Part shown: positions 6,612-15,897 of the stretch, one piece after another
Position numbering within the stretch: the first letter of the stretch is position 1
Layout: every line of letters starts with the position of its first letter
Assembly: GCF_021129155.1 (NCBI RefSeq)
Contig: NZ_JAJOMC010000016.1
Span: 1-64,000 of the forward strand
Direction of reading: 5' to 3'
DNA from: Arthrobacter sp. AK04
GTDB lineage: Bacteria; Actinomycetota; Actinomycetes; Actinomycetales; Micrococcaceae
Length of the DNA: 64,000 nt
Position numbers and translations under genes: made by a program
Notes under the pieces: model-generated
What the model was told of the DNA's origin: nothing
The model's input: the letters and a program-made list of their open reading frames with translations, nothing else
The model's database searches: none

Positions 6612-8785
6612 CAGACTACGACGGCAGAGACGTCGCCGCCGCTGACGGTCACCTCGAAGGCCGTGGTGAGACCGTCCGGCGAGGGCACTGAAATGCGCCG
6701 TGTCCCGTCCGCCGCGGCGAACGCCCGGAACTGCATGTCCCGCGCCCAGTCGTAGTCCGGCCGGTCCGACACTGTGCCGATGGGCAGCACAGCGCCTTCG
6801 CGGACCCAGGTGGCAGCCTGCATCACCGAATACTCCCTGCGGTGCCAGCGAGGGCCCGCCAGCTGCTCCCCCGTCTCCAGGTGCGTCCACCTGCCCTCGG
6901 GCAGGTAGAAGGACACAGTGCCGGACGGGTCCATGACCGGCGCCACCAGCAGGTCCGGTCCCAGCATGTACTGCCGGTCCAGGTGCGCGCAGCCCGGGTC
7001 CTCCGGGAACTCCATAAAGAGCGGACGCATCAGGGGAATGCCCTCCGCGTATGCCTGCTCCGCCGCCATCAGCAGGTACGGCATGAGCCGCATCTTCTGC
7101 TCCGTAAAGTGCCGGAGCACGTCCACGGACTCCTCGTCCACCAGCCACGGCACACGGTAGGAGTTGGACCCGTGCAGCCTCGAGTGCGAGGACAGCAGGC
7201 CGAACGCAATCCACCGCTTGAAGATTTCCGGCTCGGGCGTGCCCTCAAATCCGCCGATGTCGTGGCTCCAGAAGGAGAAGCCCGACGCCGCCAGGGAAAG
7301 CCCGCCGCGCAGTGATTCAGCCATGGCAGCGAACGTGGATTCGCAGTCCCCGCCCCAGTGGACCGGCATGGTCTGGCCCCCGGCCGTGGCTGAGCGGGCA
7401 AACACCACCGCTTCGCCCTCGCCCAGCTCCTTGGACAGCAGGTCGAAAACCGTCCTGTTGTACAGCTGCGCGTAGTAGTTGTGCATCTTGTCCGGATCGG
7501 AGCCGTCGTGCCACACCACATCCGTGGGGATGCGCTCGCCGAAGTCCGTCTTGAACGAGTCCACGCCCTGGCCGAGCAGGCCGCGGAGCTTGTCCTGGTA
7601 CCAGAGCACGGCGTCCGGGTTGGTGAAGTCCACCAGCCCCATGCCCGCCTGCCACATGTCCCACTGCCACACGGACCCGTCCGCCCGCTTGACCAGGAAG
7701 CCCCGCTCCAGCCCCTCACGGAACAGGTGCGAGCGCTGGGCGATGTACGGGTTGATCCACACGCAGACCTTCAGCCCGCGGTCGTGAAGCCGGGCCAGCA
7801 TGCCCTCAGGGTCCGGGAAAGTGGCGGGGTCCCAGACGAAGTCGCTCCAGTGGAAGGACCTCATCCAGTGGCAGTCGAAGTGGAAGACGGACAGGGGCAG
7901 GTTCCGCTCCTCCATGCCGTCAATGAAGGAGTTAACGGTCTTCTCGTCGTAGTCCGTGGTGAAGGAGGTGGAGAGCCACAGGCCGTAGGACCAGGCCGGA
8001 ATCCGTGATGGCCGTCCGGTCAGCTCGGTATACCGCCGGATGATGTCCTTCGGTGAGGGCCCGTGGATGACGAAGTACTGGAGCTTCTGGCCCTCCACGC
8101 TGAACTGGGTACGGGACACCACCTCCGACCCCACCTCGAAGGACACCTTCTCCGGGTGGTTCACGAACACCCCGTAACCGTCGTTGGTGATAAAGAACGG
8201 CACGTTCTTGTACGCGAGGTCGCTGGAGGTCCCGCCGTCCTCGTTCCAGATGTCCACCGACTGGCCGTTCTTGACGAACGCACCGAACCGCTCGCCCAGG
8301 CCGTACACATTGGTACCCACGCCCAGGCTGAGCTGTTCATGCACAAACGTCCGCCCGCCGTCGTCCGTGATAACGCCGACGCTGCGCGGCGTGGAGGTGG
8401 TCAGCAGCCTGCCGTTCCCCAGGAAATCCACCCCCCAGTCCCCGTCCGTGCTGATCCGCGCCGTGAGCCCGCCGGAGGTGATGCTGGCCGTGTCCCCGTC
8501 CCGGCTGAACTGCGGCGCCGGTCCTGTCCGGTTCACGTCAAAGTGGGGGCCGTTATCCAGCCCGCCCTGGAAGTGCTCGATGGTCACGCCGATGACATCC
8601 GGCAGGGGCGCATCAAAGGTGACCGTCAGCTGCGGAAGGTTCAGGGCATCGCCGCGGGAGTTGATGCGCTTGGTGGGTGCGTATACCGTCAGGCTCCGCC
8701 CGTCCTCCACCACGTCCGAGACGTCGCGCGGGTGCAGCGCCGAGAAGCCTTTGCGGTACAGCCAGTAGCCGTCGGTGAATTTCAT
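6611..8785 (-). CDS. yicI: Alpha-xylosidase, GH31 (YicI type)
   Basis: A 724-residue cytoplasmic GH31 enzyme (no signal peptide) that matches E. coli YicI over its whole length. It removes alpha-1,6-xylosyl residues from the non-reducing end, as in xyloglucan oligosaccharides. The nucleophile is D414 in FKTDFGERIPTD; the acid/base is D480 in HWGGDCES. Other signature blocks are EHFQGGLDNGPHFDVN in the N-terminal beta-sandwich, GLGERFGAFVKNGQ, and HDIGGFEGTPEPEIFKRW. It lies 6 nt downstream of the GH42 gene and is coupled to the aldo/keto reductase. The neighbouring beta-galactosidase and GH3 enzyme fit stepwise dismantling of xyloglucan side chains. Specificity rests on YicI-like motifs and could be isoprimeverose-type. 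Confidence 0.9.
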   Translation of the reverse strand: MKFTDGYWLYRKGFSALHPRDVSDVVEDGRSLTVYAPTKRINSRGDALNLPQLTVTFDAPLPDVIGVTIEHFQGGLDNGPHFDVNRTGPAPQFSRDGDTASITSGGLTARISTDGDWGVDFLGNGRLLTTSTPRSVGVITDDGGRTFVHEQLSLGVGTNVYGLGERFGAFVKNGQSVDIWNEDGGTSSDLAYKNVPFFITNDGYGVFVNHPEKVSFEVGSEVVSRTQFSVEGQKLQYFVIHGPSPKDIIRRYTELTGRPSRIPAWSYGLWLSTSFTTDYDEKTVNSFIDGMEERNLPLSVFHFDCHWMRSFHWSDFVWDPATFPDPEGMLARLHDRGLKVCVWINPYIAQRSHLFREGLERGFLVKRADGSVWQWDMWQAGMGLVDFTNPDAVLWYQDKLRGLLGQGVDSFKTDFGERIPTDVVWHDGSDPDKMHNYYAQLYNRTVFDLLSKELGEGEAVVFARSATAGGQTMPVHWGGDCESTFAAMAESLRGGLSLAASGFSFWSHDIGGFEGTPEPEIFKRWIAFGLLSSHSRLHGSNSYRVPWLVDEESVDVLRHFTEQKMRLMPYLLMAAEQAYAEGIPLMRPLFMEFPEDPGCAHLDRQYMLGPDLLVAPVMDPSGTVSFYLPEGRWTHLETGEQLAGPRWHRREYSVMQAATWVREGAVLPIGTVSDRPDYDWARDMQFRAFAAADGTRRISVPSPDGLTTAFEVTVSGGDVSAVVV

Positions 8786-8791
8786 GGGATG

Positions 8792-10855
8792 TCAGTTTCC
8801 GTTCTCAAGAGGTGCAGTGCTTTCTTTGAGGACCAGGGCGCCGTACGGTTCCAGGGTCAGGTGGGGCCCGCAGGCGTTCCCGGTGAGCAGGTCCACGGAC
8901 TGCCCGGTGAGCGTCACGGTGCGCGGTTCCGGGCTGTGGTTCAGCAGGAAATGGTGGCCGCCGCGGGTGGCGAGTTCGACGTCGTCCGGCAGCATTCCTG
9001 CCACCGGCGAGGGAATGCGGGCTGCCGCCAGGGCCTCCCCCACGATGTGGTCCAGGGCGGCGTCGGGCAGGTCGCACCCGGCGTACCAGGCAGTGCCGCG
9101 GCCGTGGCTGTTGCGGACTAGCGCCGGCTTTCCGGCCAGAGCGCCGGAGGCAAACGAGGCCGCCGCCGCGGCTCCCGCACCGTCCAGGCGCAGGTCCTCG
9201 GACCAGACAGTGGCCTCGAGGCCGGCCGGCACGCTTGCAGAGACGCTTCCCGGTCCGGGCTCCGCGAAATCGAGTCCGATGCCTTCCGCCAGGGGCCGCC
9301 ATTCCTCGCCGCTGGTGCCGAGCATGGAAGCAAGGACTGACGGGAACCGTCCCTGCCGGAGGTGGCCGTTGCTGTCCGCCACCCCGGTAAAGGGCCCCAC
9401 GACGGCGGTCCCGCCCCGGTGCACCCATTCCGTCAGGGCTCCGGCATGGTCCTCCGCCAGGAGGAAGAGGCTGGGAACGAGCACCAGGTCGAAGCGGTCC
9501 AGCGGAGTTGAGGGGTGCACCACTTCCACGGACAGGCCGCGGCGCAGCAGCGGCTTGTAGTAGGCCTGGAGCTGGTCCAGGACGCCGAGCCGGTCCGTGG
9601 GGCAGTCCGGGGACTCCGCCGCCCACCAGCTGTCCCAGTCGAAGAGGATGGCAATCCGGGAGTGCGCCGGGGTGCCGGCGAGGAGCCGCAGGTCCTGCAG
9701 GTGGGAGCCGAGTTCCGCGACCTCACGGAAAACGCGGGTGTCCTCTCCGGCCAGCGGCACCACGGCGGAGTGGAAGCGTTCGGCGCCGAAGGCGGACTGG
9801 CGGAACTGGAAGAAGCAGATGCCGTCGGAACCGCGGGCCAGGGCGGAGAACGAGTCCACGCGGAGGGCCCCGGGTTCCTTGGCGCTGTTGTGGGGCCGCC
9901 AGTTCACCGCGGAGGCTGCGGATTCCATGAGCAGCCAGGGTGTGCCGCCGGCCAGTCCGCGGCAGAGGTCGTGGGTGAGGGCGCCCAGTTCCCAGGTCTG
10001 CGGCTGCCCGGGATCCGTGTACCAGTTGTTGCCCACCAGGTCCGTCTCCCCGGCGAAGCTGAAGTAGTCCGCGCCGCGGAAGAACCCCATCAGGTTGGTG
10101 GTGACCGGGACATCCGGCGAGTACTGGCGGATGATGTCCCGTTCAGCGGTGAAGAGTTTGAGCAGCGACTCCGAGGTAAAGCGCTTGAAGTCCAGGACCT
10201 GGGTGGGGTTGTGCAGGTATGGGGCCGTACGCGGGGGCAGGATTTCCTCCCAGGTGCTGTAGCCCTGGCTCCAGAAGGTGGTTCCCCACGCGGAGTTCAG
10301 GTGTTCCAGGGAGCCGTAGCGGCGCAGGAGCCAGGTACGGAACGCGGCGGCTGTCTCGTCGTCGTAACTGATCTGTCCCAGCTCGTTCCCCACGTGCCAC
10401 ATCACCACGGCGGGGTGCTTGCCGTACCGCTCGGCGAGCGCGGCGGTGACCTGCCGTGCGGCGCTGCGGTACACGGCCGACGACGGCGAGAACTGGTTGC
10501 GGGAGCCGTACCAGAGCGTTGTCCCGGCTGCGTCCGTGGGCAGGGTGCTGGGATAGCGGTGTCCCAGCCAGGGCGGCGGCGATGCGGTGGGCGTGGCCAG
10601 GCAGACCTGGATGTTTGCCTTCTCCAGCAGGGCAAGGATCCGGTCCAGCCAGCCGAAGTCCCAGGTGCCCTCGGTGGGCTGCAGGCGTGCCCAGCTGAAG
10701 ACGCCCAGGGTGACCAGGTTGATGCCGGCCTCCCGCATCAGCCGGATGTCCTCAGGCCAGCTTTCCTCCGGCCACTGCTCGGGGTTGTAGTCGGCGCCGA
10801 AGAGCAGCCCGGCCCGCTCTGTCACGGCGCTCAGGCCGTGGCTTCGAGGATGCAT
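8792..10855 (-). CDS. Beta-galactosidase, GH42
   Basis: A 687-residue GH42 enzyme that hydrolyses terminal beta-galactosides. The TIM barrel begins at GADYNPEQWPEESWPEDIRLM. The acid/base is E158 in WHVGNELG and the nucleophile is E311 in LLMESAASAVNW. The trimerisation/Rossmann-like B domain (about 395-600) and a short C-terminal beta domain follow, giving normal family length. There is no signal peptide, so it acts on imported oligosaccharide. AAGGAATTCC immediately before the ATG is a good ribosome binding site. It is the first gene of the operon with the GH31 and aldo/keto reductase genes and diverges from the LacI gene with only 16 nt between starts. In xyloglucan, galactose decorates xylose, so this would precede the GH31 step. 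Confidence 0.9.
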   Translation of the reverse strand: MHPRSHGLSAVTERAGLLFGADYNPEQWPEESWPEDIRLMREAGINLVTLGVFSWARLQPTEGTWDFGWLDRILALLEKANIQVCLATPTASPPPWLGHRYPSTLPTDAAGTTLWYGSRNQFSPSSAVYRSAARQVTAALAERYGKHPAVVMWHVGNELGQISYDDETAAAFRTWLLRRYGSLEHLNSAWGTTFWSQGYSTWEEILPPRTAPYLHNPTQVLDFKRFTSESLLKLFTAERDIIRQYSPDVPVTTNLMGFFRGADYFSFAGETDLVGNNWYTDPGQPQTWELGALTHDLCRGLAGGTPWLLMESAASAVNWRPHNSAKEPGALRVDSFSALARGSDGICFFQFRQSAFGAERFHSAVVPLAGEDTRVFREVAELGSHLQDLRLLAGTPAHSRIAILFDWDSWWAAESPDCPTDRLGVLDQLQAYYKPLLRRGLSVEVVHPSTPLDRFDLVLVPSLFLLAEDHAGALTEWVHRGGTAVVGPFTGVADSNGHLRQGRFPSVLASMLGTSGEEWRPLAEGIGLDFAEPGPGSVSASVPAGLEATVWSEDLRLDGAGAAAAASFASGALAGKPALVRNSHGRGTAWYAGCDLPDAALDHIVGEALAAARIPSPVAGMLPDDVELATRGGHHFLLNHSPEPRTVTLTGQSVDLLTGNACGPHLTLEPYGALVLKESTAPLENGN

Positions 10856-10871
10856 GGAATTCCTTGGTTAA

Positions 10872-11906
10872 ATGATGGATATGAGTAATCGAAAGGCTTC
10901 AACGGCGGCGACCATCAGTGACGTGGCCAAAGAAGCGGGGGTTTCCACGAGTACCGTGTCCTACGTGATGAGCGGGAACCGTCCCATATCGAAAGAAACC
11001 CGCGAAATCGTCGAAGCGGCGATGCGCCGGCTGAAGTACAGCCCCCGGTCCAGTGCCCGGGCCCTGGCCTCCAGCCGCTCCAATGTGCTGGGCCTGGTGG
11101 TGCCCCTGCGCGCGGACGTCAACGTGGGCGTGGTGATGCAGTTCGTCACCGCCGTGGTGACCACGGCCCGGACGTTCAACCAGGACGTCCTGCTGCTGAC
11201 CCAGGACGATGCCGGCAGCATCGAGCGGGTGACGTCCCAGTCCATGGTGGACGGCCTGGTGATGATGGACATCGAGGCCCGCGATCCGCGCATCCCCGTG
11301 CTGGCCAAGCTGGACAAGCCCGCGGTGCTGATCGGAATGCCGGACGATCCGCGCGGCCTCAGCTGCGTTGACTTCGACTTCGCCGGAGCCTCCCGCACCG
11401 CGGTCCGCCACCTGGCCGAACTGGGCCACCGCGGCATCGCCTTCATCGGTTCCCCGCCCGCCTCGCTGCGCCGGCACGCAACCTACGCGGACCGTGCCCT
11501 CCGCGGTTTCGAGGAGGCGTGCCGCGAACTCGAGGTCACCAACGTTTCGGTGGCCTGCGAGGCAAACTCCAAGGACCTGGCCCGGGCGCTGGAGAAGGTC
11601 TTCGCCGGCCCGGAGGCCATCACTGCCCTCCTGGTGCACAACGAGGGACTGCTGCCCATCCTGCGGGAGAACCTTGCCGCGCACGGCCGGTCCGTCCCGG
11701 AGGACATCTCGGTGGTGGTCATTGCCCCGGCCGATGTGGCCACGGCTGCCTTCCTGCCCTGGACGGCGGTGTCCATCCCGGCGATGGACATCGGCCGCGC
11801 CGCCGTGGAGATGGTGATGGACCGGCTGAGCCTGGCCAAGCCCGCCGAGCTGCGGCTCATTGCCCCCTCCCTTTCCGAGGGGGCAAGCACCGCGGCGGTC
11901 CATTGA
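10872..11906 (+). CDS. LacI-family repressor of the glycosidase locus
   Basis: A 344-residue LacI/GalR regulator. The N-terminal HTH is TISDVAKEAGVSTSTVSYVMSG with hinge LKYSPRSSARALASSRSNVLG, followed by a periplasmic-binding-protein-like effector domain (VLGLVVPL...FDFAGASRTAVRHLAELGHRGIAFIG). It probably senses a sugar from the surrounding pathway. ATGs occur at 10872, 10875 and 10881; none has a convincing ribosome binding site, so the exact start is uncertain. The gene diverges from the GH42 gene by only 16 nt. The promoter of each must therefore overlap the other gene's 5' end, so occupancy by RNA polymerase or repressor would affect both. Confidence 0.85.
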   Translation: MMDMSNRKASTAATISDVAKEAGVSTSTVSYVMSGNRPISKETREIVEAAMRRLKYSPRSSARALASSRSNVLGLVVPLRADVNVGVVMQFVTAVVTTARTFNQDVLLLTQDDAGSIERVTSQSMVDGLVMMDIEARDPRIPVLAKLDKPAVLIGMPDDPRGLSCVDFDFAGASRTAVRHLAELGHRGIAFIGSPPASLRRHATYADRALRGFEEACRELEVTNVSVACEANSKDLARALEKVFAGPEAITALLVHNEGLLPILRENLAAHGRSVPEDISVVVIAPADVATAAFLPWTAVSIPAMDIGRAAVEMVMDRLSLAKPAELRLIAPSLSEGASTAAVH

Positions 11907-11938
11907 GGGCCGCATGAAGGACCCCGACGCCGGGCCGC

Positions 11939-12889
11939 TCATCCCTTGACCGCGCCGATCATCACGCCTTTGGTGAAATGCTTCTGCACGAAGGGGTAGA
12001 CGATCAGGATGGGGATCATGGCCAGCACGATCACGGCCATCTGCAGCGCCGGACCCGCCGCGGCCCCGGTTCCCACATCCACCTGGCCGGGCACCGAGAC
12101 GCCCTGGAGCACGTAGGACCGGAGCACCACCTGCAGCGGGTTCATGGAGCTGTCATTGATGTAGAGGATGGCGTTGAAGAATGCATTCCAGTAGCCCACC
12201 CCGTAGAACAGCGCGATGACGGCGGTGACGGCCTTGGACATGGGCAGCACGATCTGCGTCAGGGTGCGCCATTCGCTGGCGCCGTCAATCCGGGCGCTGT
12301 CCAGGATCCCCCGGTCAATGCCCATGAAGAAGCCGCGCAGGATGATGATGTTGAACACCGAGATGCAGCTGGGCAGGATCAGCGCCCAATAGGTGTTGAT
12401 CAGGCCCAGGCCGGACACCAGCAGGTAGGCCGGGATGATGCCGGCGCTGAAGAACATGGTGATCAGCAGGGTGAACAGGATGGGCGTGTGGGCGAAGGAC
12501 CCCGGCCGGGACAGGCCGTACGCGCAGAGGATGGACACCACCATGCTCAGCGCCGTGCCGGTGGCCGTGACGCCCACGCTGACCAGCACCGCCCTGGTGA
12601 CCACCCCGCCGCTGAGGATCTGCTGGTAGGCGGCGAAGGAAATTTCCCCGGGAACCAGGACCAGTCCGCCGGCCTGGGTGATGGTGGCCTGGGAGGAGAT
12701 GCTGGTGAGGACGATCGTGTACAGCGGCCCCAGGACCGCAAGGACGACGACGGCGAGCACCACGATCTTGCCGGCCTTCGCCGCCGCTCCGGGTTCTTCG
12801 TCCCAGATGGGGCGTTCGGGTTTGGTGCGCGGTTGACGGGGTGGTCTGGCGCTTGCAGGAGCGGGCGCCTTTCTGGTTAGTGTGCTCAT
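11939..12889 (-). CDS. ABC sugar importer permease, LplC/MalG type
   Basis: A 316-residue inner-membrane permease with a ~35-residue proline/arginine-rich cytoplasmic N-terminus and six membrane spans. The first is IVVLAVVVLAVLGPLYTIVL, the last LQMAVIVLAMIPILIVYPFVQKHF. The EAA coupling loop that contacts the ATPase is DSARIDGASEWRTLTQIVLP. It ends FTKGVMIGAVKG, typical of COG0395 carbohydrate permeases. It overlaps the upstream permease gene by 4 nt (ATGA). No ATPase gene is in the locus, so a shared MsiK-type ATPase is likely. Confidence 0.9.
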   Translation of the reverse strand: MSTLTRKAPAPASARPPRQPRTKPERPIWDEEPGAAAKAGKIVVLAVVVLAVLGPLYTIVLTSISSQATITQAGGLVLVPGEISFAAYQQILSGGVVTRAVLVSVGVTATGTALSMVVSILCAYGLSRPGSFAHTPILFTLLITMFFSAGIIPAYLLVSGLGLINTYWALILPSCISVFNIIILRGFFMGIDRGILDSARIDGASEWRTLTQIVLPMSKAVTAVIALFYGVGYWNAFFNAILYINDSSMNPLQVVLRSYVLQGVSVPGQVDVGTGAAAGPALQMAVIVLAMIPILIVYPFVQKHFTKGVMIGAVKG

Positions 12890-14001
12890 TTGGAATAGAC
12901 ACCGCTCTCACCGAAGATGTGGGCAACTTTGTTGGCAGCCAGGATCAGGGCCAGGCTCACCAGGCCCTTGATGAGGCCGGCGGCGGCCGCGTAGCTCCAG
13001 TCGCCGTTCTGCACACCGGTGTAGTACACGAAGGTGTCCAGGACCTCGGAGGCTTCGGCGCCCACGGCGTCCCGCTGCAGGATCATCTGCTCGAAGCCCA
13101 CGGTCAGCGAGTCCCCCAGCCGCAGGATCAGCAGCAGCACAATGACGCTGCGGAGCCCGGGAAGCGTGACATGCCACATCCGCTTCCACCGGCCGGCCCC
13201 GTCCACCGCGGCTGCCTCGTATTGGGCGGGATCGATGGCGCTGAGGGCTGCGAGGAACACGATGATGCCCCAGCCGGCGTCCTTCCAGACGGCCTGGGAG
13301 GTGAGCAGGAACAGGAACGTATCCGGGTTGGTCATGATGTCCACGGCCTGCCAGCCGTTGGCGCGCAGTGACTGGTTCAGCAGCCCGGCGCCGCCGAAGA
13401 TCTGCTGGAAGACGGAGACCACCAGGACCCAGGAAAAGAAGTGCGGCAGGTACACCACGGCCTGGATGGCCGCCCTGAGCCGCGGGTTGACCAGGGAGTT
13501 GAGCAGCATGGCCAGGGCAATGGGGATGGGAAAGAAGAACACCAGCTGGAACGCCGTGATCACCAGGGTGTTCTTGACGGCGTGCCAGAAGTCGGGATCC
13601 GCCAGTACCCGCGCGAAGTTGTCCAGCCCCACCCAGGGGCTGGCCGGAATTCCCACATACGGGGAGTAATCCTGGAAGGCCACCACGTTGCCCAGCATGG
13701 GAAGGTAGGCGAAGACCGCCAGCAGGATCACGGCGGGCAGTGCCATGAACACCAGGGAACGGTCCCTGGTGAACCGCAGTTTGAGGTTGGCCTTGGGCCT
13801 CAGGGCGGGGATTGCCGTGCTGCCGGCCGCTGCGCTCCCGGCCCCCGGGCCGCCGTCACCCTGCGTCCCGGCATCCTGCGCCGCAGCACCCACCCCGCCA
13901 GCCGCCGTCGTACGTCCTGCCGAGTGCCCGCTGTCCTGCGCCGCGGCGACCTCCTGCCGCGGCGCCGCTGTGCGCTCTGTTCCGGTGCTCATCCGTGCCA
14001 T
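12886..14001 (-). CDS. ABC sugar importer permease, LplB type
   Basis: A 371-residue partner permease (COG4209 type). Its first ~85 residues are low-complexity Ala/Gly/Pro/Thr and cytoplasmic; the core starts at LVFMALPAVILLAVFAYLPMLG. The family sequence AFQDYSPYVGIPASPWVGLDNF follows, and the EAA loop is QYEAAAVDGAGRWKRMWHVTLPGL. The start is either ATG at 14001 or the ATG nine bases later. It begins 3 nt after the stop of the binding-protein gene and overlaps the next permease, so the three form one transcription unit. Confidence 0.9.
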   Translation of the reverse strand: MARMSTGTERTAAPRQEVAAAQDSGHSAGRTTAAGGVGAAAQDAGTQGDGGPGAGSAAAGSTAIPALRPKANLKLRFTRDRSLVFMALPAVILLAVFAYLPMLGNVVAFQDYSPYVGIPASPWVGLDNFARVLADPDFWHAVKNTLVITAFQLVFFFPIPIALAMLLNSLVNPRLRAAIQAVVYLPHFFSWVLVVSVFQQIFGGAGLLNQSLRANGWQAVDIMTNPDTFLFLLTSQAVWKDAGWGIIVFLAALSAIDPAQYEAAAVDGAGRWKRMWHVTLPGLRSVIVLLLILRLGDSLTVGFEQMILQRDAVGAEASEVLDTFVYYTGVQNGDWSYAAAAGLIKGLVSLALILAANKVAHIFGESGVYSK

Positions 14002-14004
14002 CGC

Positions 14005-15702
14005 CTAGGCCAGGAATCCGGCGTAGAAGTCCCGGAGTTCGTCGCCGCCCTTGCTCTTCCAGGTGGCGAGCTCGGCGTCGAGGTCCTTCATGCTCTTGCG
14101 TCCGCGGATGATGTCCTTGGCCAGATCGTCAAACGGCTTGGACAGCGAACCGAACTTGGCCGGTTCCTGGATCTGCATGCCAAAGAAGGCGTCCTCCACA
14201 ACGTTGGGTGCCTGGCGTGCCTCCCACTCGGACTGCGACTGCACCAGACCCGGGTACTGGACCATGGAGTTCACGATCGGGGCGTTCACCAGGAACGCGT
14301 AGGTGCTGGTGACCTCTTCGGTGCCCTTGGCCGTGGCCTTCGGGATGCCCTGTGCGTCCCTGGTGAAGTGGACGCCCTCCACGCCGTTGTTGATCAGCAC
14401 GTTCTCCTCGGTGCCGAACGGGGCCGCCATGAAGTTGGCCAGGGCCAGCATCTCCTCCACCTTGGCGGGGTCCGTCTTCCTGATGAAACTGAAGATCGCT
14501 GCCGGCTGGGCCCGGAACAGGACGGGCTTGCCGCCGTCCGGTGCGAAGTAGTCCATGGGCTGCATGTTGAACTTCGGGTTGGAGGGAAGGACGCGGGCCA
14601 GGGCCTCGTGCCAGGAGCCCATGCCGTCCGAGGCCATCAGGGAGGCGCCGGATTCGAAGCGCTGCTTGGACTGCTGCGCGTTGCCGGCCACGGCGTCCGG
14701 GTGGACCGAGCCGTCGGCAAACAGTTTCGCCGTCCACTCAAGCGCCGCCCGGTACTCGTCCGTTTCCACTTTGTTCTGCAGCCTGCCGTCCACCTGCTTC
14801 CACTTGGGGACAACGCCGTGCATGATCTGCGCGCCGGTCCAGACGTCCTCGGAACCCCAGCGGCTCTTCGATTCGTCCGTGAGTTCCTTGGCCAGCGTGC
14901 GGTATTCGTCCGCGGACGTGGGCGGCTTGACGCCGAGTTCCTCGAAGAGGTCCGCGCGGTAGAAGATGGCGTCCGAGATCAGGGCACCGGGGTAGGGCAG
15001 TCCGTAGAGGCCGCCTTCGAAGCAGCCCATCTTCCACGCCGCCGTCGGGATGTTCGCCAGATTGGGGTACTTGTTGACCTTGTCCCCGGCGATGAACTCG
15101 GAGAGGTCCTGGAAGACGCCCGCGGCCGCCTGCCCGAAGCGCGGCGGCAGGTTCCATCCCGGGATGACCATCCAGTCCGGCACGTCCTTGGGCGAGGCCA
15201 GGACTGTCTGCACCTTGTCCGCGTAGGCGTTGCCGTCATTGACCTGGAAGTTGATGGTGGCGCCGAGCTTTTCGTTGACCGCCTGGTAGTAGCTGTTTTG
15301 CGGCAGCGCGGGCGGGACAGCCCACCAGGCGGGCGTCATGGCCGTATAGGTTCCGCCGCTCCCGGGAGGGGTGGGGACGGACTTGACCAGGGACGAGGGG
15401 ATGCTGGTGAAGCCCGGCGTGGAGCCCTTCACGGAGGGGATATCCGGCTTGACCAGCTCCAGCGGTTTGTAGGCAGGGACCAGTTTGGCCACCGTTTCCG
15501 CCAGGCTGCCGGAGGTGGCTGCCTGTGGCGCGGGGCCGCTGGAGCAAGCCGTCAGCGCAGCCGGTGCAGCGGCGAGGAATACTGCGCCGCTGAGGATGCC
15601 GAGGAAGGAGCGGCGGTTGACGCCGGCGGAGGCCTCGTTGAGCAGGTGGCTGGCGGATTTATGGGGGCGTCCCCTTGACGGGTCTACCTGGGAACCAAGC
15701 AT
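14005..15702 (-). CDS. Sugar-binding lipoprotein of ABC importer, LplA type
   Basis: A 565-residue extracellular binding protein. The N-terminus combines a twin-arginine-like motif (NRRSFLG), a hydrophobic stretch (ILSGAVFLAAAPAA) and lipobox LTAC. It is therefore probably exported folded by Tat and lipid-anchored. The long mature domain (~510 residues) fits LplA-type proteins that bind oligosaccharides rather than monosaccharides. Mature motifs include TPAWWAVPPALPQNSYYQ and PYPGALISDAIFYRADLFEEL. AAAGGAG lies 10 nt upstream of the ATG. It is first in the operon with the two permeases and diverges from the GH3 gene; LacI-type palindromes lie between them. Ligand inferred from neighbours: xyloglucan or other beta-glucan oligosaccharides. 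Confidence 0.88.
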   Translation of the reverse strand: MLGSQVDPSRGRPHKSASHLLNEASAGVNRRSFLGILSGAVFLAAAPAALTACSSGPAPQAATSGSLAETVAKLVPAYKPLELVKPDIPSVKGSTPGFTSIPSSLVKSVPTPPGSGGTYTAMTPAWWAVPPALPQNSYYQAVNEKLGATINFQVNDGNAYADKVQTVLASPKDVPDWMVIPGWNLPPRFGQAAAGVFQDLSEFIAGDKVNKYPNLANIPTAAWKMGCFEGGLYGLPYPGALISDAIFYRADLFEELGVKPPTSADEYRTLAKELTDESKSRWGSEDVWTGAQIMHGVVPKWKQVDGRLQNKVETDEYRAALEWTAKLFADGSVHPDAVAGNAQQSKQRFESGASLMASDGMGSWHEALARVLPSNPKFNMQPMDYFAPDGGKPVLFRAQPAAIFSFIRKTDPAKVEEMLALANFMAAPFGTEENVLINNGVEGVHFTRDAQGIPKATAKGTEEVTSTYAFLVNAPIVNSMVQYPGLVQSQSEWEARQAPNVVEDAFFGMQIQEPAKFGSLSKPFDDLAKDIIRGRKSMKDLDAELATWKSKGGDELRDFYAGFLA

Positions 15703-15750
15703 GACGGCACTCCTTTGTGTGAGCCAATGAGGGAAGGATTCAACGATTCA

Positions 15751-15764
15751 TCGAACCGATTCGA
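15751..15764. promoter_or_regulatory. Probable LacI-type operator
   Basis: TCGAACCGATTCGA is a near-perfect 14-bp palindrome (six of seven pairs) with a central CG, the hallmark of LacI-family operators. A degenerate copy (11 of 14 on the opposite strand) lies at 15862-15875. Both sit between the divergent binding-protein and GH3 genes. The LacI protein encoded at 10872 is the obvious candidate ligand. Binding is inferred. Confidence 0.5.
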
Positions 15765-15897
15765 CTTGGATCAGCGTATGACACCAGCACAGGATCGGGC
15801 AAGAGTGAAATGTGTTGCGCCTCACAAGTGGGAGTGCAACACTGGATGTCGCCCGAATTTGTATAAGCGATTCGATACCCCTGCTGATTGGACTGCC

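Noticed and set aside
6612-7214. Minus-strand extension of the aldo/keto reductase frame to 524 codons
   Set aside because: It overlaps the end of the GH31 gene in another frame; the AKR N-terminus starts at the TGATG overlap at 6611.
9515-10888. Plus-strand 457-codon open frame opposite the GH42 gene
   Set aside because: Shadow composition; the GH42 motifs on the other strand are unambiguous.
13441-15678. Plus-strand 745-codon open frame opposite the importer genes
   Set aside because: A GC-rich shadow of the permease and binding-protein genes, rich in H, G, R and Q with no family motif.
15715-15897. Upstream extension of the GH3 gene
   Set aside because: AT-richer, contains operator palindromes, and adds no recognisable domain.
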